Below are positions 17,156 to 25,101 of a stretch of 64,000 bases of DNA, piece after piece. The stretch's first letter is position 1. Each line of letters opens with the position of its first letter. The DNA is from Lentisphaeria bacterium (GTDB lineage Bacteria > Verrucomicrobiota > Lentisphaeria > Victivallales > UBA1829). The stretch spans positions 4,240-68,239 of the forward strand of contig JAFTIQ010000019.1 in assembly GCA_017456805.1 (NCBI GenBank). The letters run 5' to 3'. Both the position numbers and the translations under genes were made by a program. The notes beneath the pieces were generated by a model. The model worked only from the letters and a program-made list of their open reading frames with translations, searched no databases and was not told the origin of the DNA.

Positions 17156-17191
17156 AAAAAGCGTTTTTTTCCGAATTTCCGGAATGATCGT

Positions 17192-17220
17192 TTGAAATAA
17201 TATGGTTGCTGTATTATATT
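17192..17220 (+). promoter_or_regulatory. Promoter of the SGNH esterase gene at 17255
   Basis: TTGAAA at 17192-17197, 17-bp spacer, TATATT at 17215-17220, 34 bp upstream of the ATG at 17255. It is an exact match to the recurring consensus of this window. Confidence 0.75.
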
Positions 17221-17254
17221 CCTCCCAACCGATCATTCAAAAAGGAGATTTCTC

Positions 17255-18343
17255 ATGGCAGAGGATAATATTGCAAAATTTGATAAAGCAATGGGATTTA
17301 AAAATGAAACCGTTGACGGGTTCGACTGGTATTCCGTTGATACGCCGGAACTGGAACTGAACGGGCTTTACTGGAGAAAAGAAGGGGAACAATTCCGGCG
17401 GATCCCTTTTGATGTTAAAGTTTCCGATGGAGTGGATTTTCTTGCATGGCATACAGCCGGGGTGATGCTCCGTTTCAAAACGGACAGCCCGGAGATCAAA
17501 GTAAATGTGAAACTTCATCATATCAGCCGGATGGATCACATGGCACATGTCGGAAGTATGGGGTTTGATCTTTATATCGGAAGCCATTCTGCAAAATATT
17601 ATGTCGGCAGCACCCGGTTCAATCAGGGGCTGGATGAATATAATGTCAGGATCGGGTTGCCGTTTACGGGAGAGAAGATGCGGGAGTTCACGCTTCATTT
17701 TCCCTTGTATTCTGGAGTGGAATTTTTCCGTCTGGGAGTAAAATCCGGTTCTGTAATTGCGCCCCCGACCCCGTGGAAAGATCCCCGTCCGGTAGTAGTT
17801 TACGGGACTTCGATCCAGCAGGGCGGCTGCGCTTCCCGTCCGGGAATGTGTCATACAAATCAGATCAGCCGGATGCTTGACCGTCCGTTTATCAATCTTG
17901 CTTTTTCCGGCAGCGGAAGAGGAGAGCCTGAGATGGCAAAAACGATGGCTCAGATCAAAAATCCCGCTATGTTTATACTGGATTATGATGCCAATGCACA
18001 ATGTGACGGATTGGCAGCAACGCTTCCGGGATTTGTGGATATCCTTCGGGCGGAACATCCGGAAGTGCCGATCCTGCTGGTTTCCAGATTGCCTTATGCA
18101 GAAGAATTCAGGGATGCTCCGGAATATCCGGAAGAGCGTTTCACTTACACCTCGATCCATCTGAAGGAACTGGAACGGCGCCGGTCAATGGGGGATCAGA
18201 ATATCTATTTTCTTGACGGCACATCTCTTTATGGAACGGATCCTTGGGAGTGTACCGTTGACGGCTGTCATGCAACAGATCTTGGATTTTATCAGATTTC
18301 CAAAAAAATGGCACCAGTCATTGAGCGGATCCTGACAAAATGA
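17255..18343 (+). CDS. Two-domain SGNH hydrolase
   Basis: A 362-residue cytoplasmic esterase. The N-terminal 170 residues are the beta-sandwich of the SGNH_hydro_2-type arrangement (WHTAGVMLRFKTDSPEIKVNVKL). The catalytic domain follows, with block I VVYGTSIQQGG, block II NLAFSGSGRGE, block III ILDYDANAQ (the usual Asn is at a shifted position) and block V DGCHATDLGF giving the Asp-x-x-His dyad. AAAAGGAG precedes the start. It stands alone between a phage-like pair and the DtxR operon. Homologues are deacetylases of sugars; the substrate here is unknown. Confidence 0.85.
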   Translation: MAEDNIAKFDKAMGFKNETVDGFDWYSVDTPELELNGLYWRKEGEQFRRIPFDVKVSDGVDFLAWHTAGVMLRFKTDSPEIKVNVKLHHISRMDHMAHVGSMGFDLYIGSHSAKYYVGSTRFNQGLDEYNVRIGLPFTGEKMREFTLHFPLYSGVEFFRLGVKSGSVIAPPTPWKDPRPVVVYGTSIQQGGCASRPGMCHTNQISRMLDRPFINLAFSGSGRGEPEMAKTMAQIKNPAMFILDYDANAQCDGLAATLPGFVDILRAEHPEVPILLVSRLPYAEEFRDAPEYPEERFTYTSIHLKELERRRSMGDQNIYFLDGTSLYGTDPWECTVDGCHATDLGFYQISKKMAPVIERILTK

Positions 18344-18374
18344 TCTCCCGGAGAAGTTTTTCATAATAAGGGAG

Positions 18375-18402
18375 TTGATATTCCCGGGAATGATGCTATA
18401 TT
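18375..18402 (+). promoter_or_regulatory. Promoter of the DtxR-LRR-HrpA operon
   Basis: TTGATA at 18375-18380, 16-bp spacer, TATATT at 18397-18402. The -10 overlaps an ATTACCTC sequence (18400-18407) that matches half of the palindrome at 62714-62734. Confidence 0.6.
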
Positions 18403-18436
18403 ACCTCTCGAATAAAAAACAGTTCCGGAGCGGGAA

Positions 18437-19099
18437 ATGGCAAGATTAACAGAAAGTATGGAAGATTATCTGGAGGCAATCGCTGAATTGATTGCTGTGG
18501 ATGGGCACGCTCATACCAAAGAAATCGCCATGAAACTCAAGGTCAAAATGCCTTCTGTGACCAGCGCGCTCCGGCAACTGGAACAGATGGGTTATATCAT
18601 TTACAATACCCATTATCCTGTTCAGTTGACCGAAGAGGGAAAACGGGTTTCCGATGGAATCCTGCACAGACATTCCGTTTTGAAAACATTCTTTTCCGGA
18701 ATCCTCGGTCTCCCGGAAGAAAAAGCTTCCGAGACAGCCTGCCGTTTGGAACATGCCGTTGATGATGATACCATTTCCAGATTTATGATTTTTTCCGAAG
18801 CCATCGAATCCCGGCAGGATGCCCGGCAGATCCAGGTTTATCTGACCGAGGCAATGCAGTTTCTCAAACAGGAGGATCCGGAATCCATTTGCGTGCTCAG
18901 TCAGTTGAAAAACGGAAGTTCCGGAGTAGTGGAGCTGATCGGACGGAATGTTTCCGCTTCAGAGGTTCCTGCCGTCGGACAGTTGATCACGCTCCGGGGA
19001 GTCTCTCTGGATAAGACCGTTTTCTCCGTGGAATATGAGGGCAAAAAAGTGGATTTGTCCGTTCATACTGCAGAAAATCTCTGGGTAAAAAAATGCTGA
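18437..19099 (+). CDS. DtxR/MntR-family metal-dependent regulator
   Basis: Metalloregulator of 220 residues. An N-terminal winged helix (MEDYLEAIAELIAVDGHAHTKEIAMKL, recognition helix around SVTSALRQLEQMGY) is followed by the dimerisation/metal domain. That domain includes RHSVLKTFFSGILGL and the CRLEHAVDD motif, whose Cys, Glu and His are the usual ligands. The last 75 residues form an FeoA/SH3-like domain (GSSGVVELIGRNV...). Family members sense Fe(II) or Mn(II) and repress uptake genes. GGAGCGGGAA precedes the ATG. It overlaps the next gene by 7 bp, which is unusual because that gene encodes a surface LRR protein rather than a metal transporter. Confidence 0.88.
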   Translation: MARLTESMEDYLEAIAELIAVDGHAHTKEIAMKLKVKMPSVTSALRQLEQMGYIIYNTHYPVQLTEEGKRVSDGILHRHSVLKTFFSGILGLPEEKASETACRLEHAVDDDTISRFMIFSEAIESRQDARQIQVYLTEAMQFLKQEDPESICVLSQLKNGSSGVVELIGRNVSASEVPAVGQLITLRGVSLDKTVFSVEYEGKKVDLSVHTAENLWVKKC

Positions 19100-20625
19100 T
19101 CCGCAGAACAAATCGGCTGTTTCCGGGAAAATTGTTCCTGTCACTCTTCTTTGCAGCCTGTTTGACCGTTCCCCTTATGGCGGCTGATACGCCCCCCGGG
19201 AAGAAACCGGCAGCGGAAGAATCCGACCAGAAGCCGGAATTCCCGAAAAAATCCAAACTGATCATTTTGAAAAAAGGAACCCGGGAAGTCAAAGCAGGAG
19301 AGTTCAAAGGATATACCAATCTCCGGAAAGTTGTTTTGCCGCCCGGTGTGACCACAATCGGTGCTAATGCTTTCTCCGGTTGTAAAAGTCTGGAAGATAT
19401 AGAGATCCCCAATACAGTCACAAAGATTGACAAGAATGCCTTTGAAGGCTGTACCCGTCTTGTCAGCATCAAACTTCCCTCCGGGTTGAAAGAGATCCCG
19501 GAAGGACTTTTCAAAAACTGTACCGGTTTGATGAGGATTCAGATCCCTGCACAGGTGGAAACCATCGGGAAAGGCGCGTTTGAGGGCTGTACCCGGCTTG
19601 CATCGGTCACTTTTCCCGGAAAATTAACGGGGATAGGGGAAGAGGCGTTCAAGAACTGTTCCATGCTGAACGATGTGAAACTTCCTTCCGGATTAACGGA
19701 TCTTGGGGGAAAAGCCTTCTATGGATGTCTTTCTCTCAGTTCGATTTATATCCCGCGCGGCGTGACGGAGTGGAACCACAATCCGTTTGCATTCTGTCCG
19801 CGCCTGACCATCACTCTTGCGCCGCAACATCCTGCGTTTGAGCAGTTTAAGGGGATCATCTATAACAAGGAACGGAATACGGTTCTTTATTATTCCCCGC
19901 AGAAACGGGCGAATACTTATGTTCCGCCGAAACAGATCACGACCATTGGAGCGGGAGCCTTCAGCGGCTGTTCTTATCTCCGGGCTGTGGCGGTTCCGGC
20001 GACTCTGGAAACGATTCAGGAAGAAGCGTTTTCCCATTGCAGAAATCTGGCGGCTGTCAAATTTATCAATCAGGAAGCGGTTTTGGAAAAGGGCGTGTTT
20101 ACCGGGTGTGTCAGCTTGAGAAGCATCGTTCTGCCTGCAAAGATTACGGAACTTCCGGATTCTCTTTTTTCCGGCTGCACCGGATTGGCTCAGGTCAAAC
20201 TGCCGCCCGGGCTGGAAAAAATCGGGGAAGGCACATTTGAACAATGCCGCAGTCTGAAGACCATAGTCCTTCCCAAATCATTGACCTCCATCGGAAAAGA
20301 GGCGTTTGCCAATTGTTCTCTTCTGGAAAAAATCATTCTGCCCGACAGCGTTACGGATCTTGCCCCCGGGACCTTCAAGGGGTGTGTCCGTTTGCAGGAT
20401 ATCCAGCTCTCCGCCGGATTGAGTGTCATCAAGGAAAACACCTTTGCCGGATGCGTGCAGCTGCGCCGTCTTACCTTGCCGAAGTCTGTGGAAAGTGTGG
20501 AGCAGGGAGCCTTTGATAAATGCGAAAGATTGACAAAGGTTCTGACGTTGAATCCGGAAATGGAGGATGATCCCAACGTATTTACCGGAAAAATCAAACT
20601 TGTCCGTCCGCGGAAAAGACGCTAA
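19093..20625 (+). CDS. Secreted BspA-like leucine-rich-repeat protein
   Basis: A 510-residue exported protein. A signal peptide (about residues 1-31, ending VPLMAAD) is followed by a proline/lysine linker. Then come about 17 LRR_5 repeats of roughly 23 residues with the pattern IGxxAFxxCxxLxxIxLPxxVTxI, each carrying one Cys. The C-terminus is basic (LVRPRKRR). BspA-like LRR proteins are typical surface or extracellular adhesion and host-interaction proteins. It overlaps the upstream dtxR-type stop by 7 bp and is 20 bp upstream of hrpA, so all three are probably one transcript. Metal-dependent control of a surface protein is the inference. Confidence 0.9.
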   Translation: MLIRRTNRLFPGKLFLSLFFAACLTVPLMAADTPPGKKPAAEESDQKPEFPKKSKLIILKKGTREVKAGEFKGYTNLRKVVLPPGVTTIGANAFSGCKSLEDIEIPNTVTKIDKNAFEGCTRLVSIKLPSGLKEIPEGLFKNCTGLMRIQIPAQVETIGKGAFEGCTRLASVTFPGKLTGIGEEAFKNCSMLNDVKLPSGLTDLGGKAFYGCLSLSSIYIPRGVTEWNHNPFAFCPRLTITLAPQHPAFEQFKGIIYNKERNTVLYYSPQKRANTYVPPKQITTIGAGAFSGCSYLRAVAVPATLETIQEEAFSHCRNLAAVKFINQEAVLEKGVFTGCVSLRSIVLPAKITELPDSLFSGCTGLAQVKLPPGLEKIGEGTFEQCRSLKTIVLPKSLTSIGKEAFANCSLLEKIILPDSVTDLAPGTFKGCVRLQDIQLSAGLSVIKENTFAGCVQLRRLTLPKSVESVEQGAFDKCERLTKVLTLNPEMEDDPNVFTGKIKLVRPRKRR

Positions 20626-20645
20626 TTGAGTTTGGAAGATCGTTT

Positions 20646-23600
20646 ATGGAAGCCTCATTGCGGATTGCCGACACTTTGAAATATTCGTTTCCGGAAGAAC
20701 TGCCGATCTCTTCCCGCGCAGATGAAATCGTTCAGCTGCTTCAGGAAAAACGGGTGGTGATTGTATGCGGTGCGACCGGTTCCGGGAAGACGACTCAGCT
20801 GCCGAAGATCGCACTGAAAGCCGGATGCGGAAGAAACGGCAGGATCGGATGTACTCAGCCCCGGCGTATTGCGGCTTCTTCTCTTTGTAAACGGGTCTCT
20901 TCGGAATTGAACGTGGCATCCGGCGGTATTGTGGGATATAAAGTCAGGTTTGATGACAACACCTCCAAAGATACGCTGATCAAATTTATGACCGACGGGA
21001 TCCTGCTTGCGGAGACTCGCGAGGACCGTCTGCTCCGGCAGTATGACTGTATCATTCTGGATGAAGTCCATGAGCGGACGTTGAATATTGATTTTCTTCT
21101 CGGCTGTCTGAAGATCATTCTTCAGAAGCGGAAGGATTTGAAACTGATTGTTTCTTCTGCGACGCTGGAATCCGGGCGGATCAGTGCGTTTTTCGACGGA
21201 GCTCCGGTGGTGGAGGTGGAAGGCAGAACCTATCCTGTTGAGGATGTCTGGCTCCCGCCGGAAGAAGAAATGGAACTCCCGGAAACCGTGGCTTCCGGAG
21301 TCCAGTTTCTCACCGAAATGGACCCCCGCGGCGATATTCTTGTATTTCTGCCCGGAGAACGGGAGATCCGGGAGTGTACCGATATGCTCCGGGGCCGGGG
21401 GATTCCTCAGGAACATCTTCTGCCCCTGTTCGGCAGACTTTCCGCCGGGGAACAGCAGAGGGTGTTTTCTCCTTCCGGACACCGCAGAGTGATCCTTGCC
21501 ACAAACGTTGCAGAAACCTCCCTGACGATCCCGGGGATCCGTTATGTTGTCGATACCGGACTGGTGCGGCTCAGCCGTTATAATCCCAGATCCCGGATTC
21601 AGGAACTGCGGATCGAAACCGTTTCCAAAGCAAGTTCCATGCAGCGGCGCGGACGATGCGGAAGAACCCGTGACGGGATCTGTGTGCATCTCTATTCCGA
21701 AGAAGATTTTCAGAATGCTGCCGATTTTACACCGCCGGAAATCCAGCGGGCTTCTCTTGCCGGCGTTATCCTGCAAATGGCATCCCTGAACCTGCCGCCT
21801 CTGGGAACATTCCCCCTCGTGGATGAGCCCGCCCCCGCATTGATCCGGGAAGGATACCGGGCGCTCAATGATATCGGCGCAGTAACAGGACCGGATCACA
21901 GGATCACAAAACTGGGCAGATTGCTGGCATCCATGCCGGTTGACCCCCATCTCGGGAAGATGCTTCTGGAGGCAAAACAGAAAAAGGTCCTTCCGGAAAT
22001 CCTGGTGATTGCCGCCTTCCTGAGCATTCAGGATCCGGCAGAACGCCCCTTTGAAAAAGCTGCGGAAGCAGATGGAGCGCACCGGAAGTTCGGCTCGGAT
22101 CAATCTGATTTTCTCGGGATCCTGACTCTGTGGAACGCGGTCCGGAAAGCCTATTCCGAGGCAGGAAATTCCTATCAGGCGATCCGCCGTTTTGCAAAAG
22201 CTAATTATTATAACTACCGCCGCTTGCGGGAATGGGAAAATCTGGTGGACGATCTCAATGATGTCCTGCCGAACCGCTTGCCCGTTCAAGCAAAAAATCT
22301 GGTCATTGAATTGGAACGCGTTTCCTTTGATGCACTCCATACCTCCATCCTCAGCGGGATCCCCCGGAATCTCGCCTGCTTCGATCCGGAGCTGAAACTG
22401 TATTCTGATATGGCAAGCAAAAAGTTTATCATGTTTCCCGGTTCCGGAATGGCGAGACGGAAAAATCCGCCCAAGTGGCTCATGTTTTTCTCTCTGATGG
22501 AGACCAGCCGGGTGTTCTCCCGGTGCAATGCCGAAGCAAAGCCGGAATGGCTGGAACAGGTTGCGCCGCAGCTCTGTACAAAAGTTTATGATGCTGCAGA
22601 ATGGGATCAGGAAAGCGGATTCGTATATGCCCGGGAACGGGTCAAAGCCGGAGCCCTTCTGATTCATCCCGGCAGACGCCGTCATTATGGAACGATCGAC
22701 CCCGTGGAGTCGAGAAAAATCTTTATTCAGCAAGGACTTGCAACCGGATTGGCGTATTCAAAAGGCACTTGGCTGGAACAGTTCTCCCGGGAGATCCGTT
22801 CCCTGCGGGAATATGAGATCCGTTTGCGGAGACCCGATGCTCTGGTGCAGGATGTATTCCTCGAACAATGGTTTCAGGAACATCTGCCGGAGCACATCAA
22901 TTCCACCTCCGGCGTGTTGAAAGATTGGATCGCTGTTCATAAAAATTATGCGCCGGATACCCGGACAATGCTGGAAGAAGCCGGCGGTTACAACCCGAAA
23001 GATTATCCGGATTTTCTTGTCTCTTCCGGAGAACGGTTCCGATTGAAATATCAATTCGATCCCGGAGAGAAAAAAGATGGACTTTTCCTGCTGGTTCCGG
23101 AAGACAATCTGAACCTCCTGGATCGTTATCTGCCCGATTATCTCGTGCCGGGAATGCTGCAGGAAAAGGTGGAATTTCTGTTGAAAAGCCTGCCGAAAAT
23201 CCAACGGTTGAAGCTCAATCCCATCCGCGATGCCGCTGAATTGTTCACCCTTTCCTGCCGGGATGGTTCCGTATTTACCGGACAATCCCTGACCGATGCC
23301 CTTTCCGCATGGCTGGAGGAAAACTATGATCTCCGTCCGGAATTCGATTCCGAAAAATTGCCGGAATATCTGATCATGAAACTGGCGATCCTGAACGAAA
23401 ATGGGAAAATCGCCAAAATCCTCCGGGAATATCCTTCCGAGCCGGGAAGAAGTTCTGCACTGGGCGCATCGGTCTCCGCTGTTAAAAAATGGAGCGCGGT
23501 GCAGTGCAGGGATTGGCCCGGCGATTTCCCGCAGACAGTCAATATTTCCGGAAAAAGCGGAACCATCGGCTATCCGGCATTGACCGCTGAAGCATTGACA

Positions 23601-24335
23601 GTCGGAACAAGAGTCTTTTTGAAGGAGTGCGAAGCGATCCATTCTCAGCGTCAGGGACTTGTGAAACTTTTTTCAATTCTTCAGCCGGGTTTGGTGAAAC
23701 AGCTCCGCAGCGGCGCAAAACTGCCCGGAAATCTTCTCATGACCTTTTTTATGGAATACAAAGACTGGCAGAGCGATGCCGCCGATAATGCTGTTCTGAA
23801 AGGGTTCGGCTGTCCGCCGGAATCCATTCACTCCGAACAGATGTTCCGGATCGCATTGGAACGCGCCAGAGGGGAAGCCTGGGGCTGTCTGGAAAAAGAT
23901 CTCGCATTCCTGAAAGAGGTGTTCGCTCAATATGAAAAAATGCACCCGTTTTATAAAAAACTCAGGGGCGATTCCTCTGCGGCAATGGAAATCAAAGCAC
24001 ACCTGAAACTGCTCTTCCGCCCGGGATTTCTCCGGTTTACAGAAGCGTTGGAACACTATCCACGGTATTTGAAAGCCTTGACTTTGCGCGCTCAGCGCGC
24101 TGCCAATTCGCTGGCTTCCGATGCGGTAAAAGGGGCAGATTTGAAACCATGGATCGAAAAGCAGCGTCTGGCATTGGAGATGGTTCCGGCGGTCAGAACT
24201 GCGCCCGGACTGGTTGATTTCTTCCTGCTTGTTGAGGAAGCAAAGATCAACCGGTATGCCCCGGAAATCCGAACAACCGGAAAGACTGGAGTAAACGCTC
24301 TGGAAAAGGCTTGGAACGAAGTCCGCCTGAGCTGA
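20646..24335 (+). CDS. hrpA: ATP-dependent RNA helicase HrpA
   Basis: DExH-box RNA helicase of 1229 residues, close to the usual 1280-1300. Walker A GATGSGKTTQ is at about 42-51, and motif II reads DEVH (about 139-142) instead of the common DEAH. Motif III is SAT, motif V is ATNVAETSLTIPGIRYVVDTG and motif VI is QRRGRCGR. The helicase core is followed by HA2/OB regions and a long C-terminal DUF3418-type half. HrpA helps resolve stalled or collided ribosomes on mRNA. GGAAG precedes the ATG, 20 bp after the LRR stop. Confidence 0.95.
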   Translation: MEASLRIADTLKYSFPEELPISSRADEIVQLLQEKRVVIVCGATGSGKTTQLPKIALKAGCGRNGRIGCTQPRRIAASSLCKRVSSELNVASGGIVGYKVRFDDNTSKDTLIKFMTDGILLAETREDRLLRQYDCIILDEVHERTLNIDFLLGCLKIILQKRKDLKLIVSSATLESGRISAFFDGAPVVEVEGRTYPVEDVWLPPEEEMELPETVASGVQFLTEMDPRGDILVFLPGEREIRECTDMLRGRGIPQEHLLPLFGRLSAGEQQRVFSPSGHRRVILATNVAETSLTIPGIRYVVDTGLVRLSRYNPRSRIQELRIETVSKASSMQRRGRCGRTRDGICVHLYSEEDFQNAADFTPPEIQRASLAGVILQMASLNLPPLGTFPLVDEPAPALIREGYRALNDIGAVTGPDHRITKLGRLLASMPVDPHLGKMLLEAKQKKVLPEILVIAAFLSIQDPAERPFEKAAEADGAHRKFGSDQSDFLGILTLWNAVRKAYSEAGNSYQAIRRFAKANYYNYRRLREWENLVDDLNDVLPNRLPVQAKNLVIELERVSFDALHTSILSGIPRNLACFDPELKLYSDMASKKFIMFPGSGMARRKNPPKWLMFFSLMETSRVFSRCNAEAKPEWLEQVAPQLCTKVYDAAEWDQESGFVYARERVKAGALLIHPGRRRHYGTIDPVESRKIFIQQGLATGLAYSKGTWLEQFSREIRSLREYEIRLRRPDALVQDVFLEQWFQEHLPEHINSTSGVLKDWIAVHKNYAPDTRTMLEEAGGYNPKDYPDFLVSSGERFRLKYQFDPGEKKDGLFLLVPEDNLNLLDRYLPDYLVPGMLQEKVEFLLKSLPKIQRLKLNPIRDAAELFTLSCRDGSVFTGQSLTDALSAWLEENYDLRPEFDSEKLPEYLIMKLAILNENGKIAKILREYPSEPGRSSALGASVSAVKKWSAVQCRDWPGDFPQTVNISGKSGTIGYPALTAEALTVGTRVFLKECEAIHSQRQGLVKLFSILQPGLVKQLRSGAKLPGNLLMTFFMEYKDWQSDAADNAVLKGFGCPPESIHSEQMFRIALERARGEAWGCLEKDLAFLKEVFAQYEKMHPFYKKLRGDSSAAMEIKAHLKLLFRPGFLRFTEALEHYPRYLKALTLRAQRAANSLASDAVKGADLKPWIEKQRLALEMVPAVRTAPGLVDFFLLVEEAKINRYAPEIRTTGKTGVNALEKAWNEVRLS

Positions 24336-24420
24336 ACTTTTAAGTTCTGCATGTCAATTTTTGCATAAAAATCGATATGCCGCAAAAGGTCTGAAAACCG
24401 GAAAGAGGCTCTTTTCAGCC

Positions 24421-25101
24421 TTATCCTTCTTTCTCCTGAAGCCGGAGAAGATGGGTATATTCGCATTGGAAATCGGGATCCAGTCCCAGCAGGGGGGCAA
24501 GCTCGGAATAGAACCTGCGATGTCCAAACTCATTCGGATGCAACCCGTTGCCCATAAGCATGATAAGCTCTCCGCTGTAACGACTTTCCGTTGATGCTTT
24601 CCACAAGCTGTAATGATCCAGACATGGGATTCCCATTTCTTTGGAGATTTCCACGACTGCTGCCATGAACTCCGGTTTGCAGGCGTTCCAGGTGGGATCT
24701 TCTTTTCCATTTCTCATATCAATTGCCGGATTGGAGGTGCGGGTGATGACTGCGGGGACCTGTTCTTTCAGAATGGTCAGCAGTTTACGGTAATTTGCTT
24801 TGAATTCTTCCAATGTTCCGCTGTTGGAATCATTGCCGCCGAGGGTGACGATCACCACATCCGGATGGAACCGCAGGACGTCCCGATCCAGCCGGGCGAG
24901 GGCTTTTTTCACGTCATTGCCGCTGTGACCGCTGTTGACAGGGGTGATTCCTGCATAACGGGTATAAGCATTGCAAGCAATCATTGTGAGATAATTTCTG
25001 CCGTTGGACCAGTGGTTGAACTCCGTATTGGAGTCACCCAGGGCAACAAGGGTAATGTGTTTTCCGAAAAATTGTTTCAGACATTCTGCGGGTTCTGTCA
25101 T
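24421..25101 (-). CDS. SGNH/GDSL hydrolase with altered block V
   Basis: A 226-residue cytoplasmic esterase with no signal peptide. Block I is ALGDSNTE, block II NSGHSGND and block III TLGGNDSN. Block V reads GNGLHPNEFG: the catalytic His is present but the Asp three residues before it, normally D-x-x-H, is Asn. Its ATG overlaps the stop of the 781-residue glycosidase gene as ATGA, so translation is coupled. It probably deacylates the sugar released by that glycosidase. Whether the Asn substitution lowers activity cannot be judged from sequence. Confidence 0.82.
   Translation of the reverse strand: MTEPAECLKQFFGKHITLVALGDSNTEFNHWSNGRNYLTMIACNAYTRYAGITPVNSGHSGNDVKKALARLDRDVLRFHPDVVIVTLGGNDSNSGTLEEFKANYRKLLTILKEQVPAVITRTSNPAIDMRNGKEDPTWNACKPEFMAAVVEISKEMGIPCLDHYSLWKASTESRYSGELIMLMGNGLHPNEFGHRRFYSELAPLLGLDPDFQCEYTHLLRLQEKEG

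Noticed and set aside
20655..22733. 692-codon open frame antisense to hrpA
   Set aside because: The sense strand carries all helicase motifs; the antisense product has no recognisable domain.
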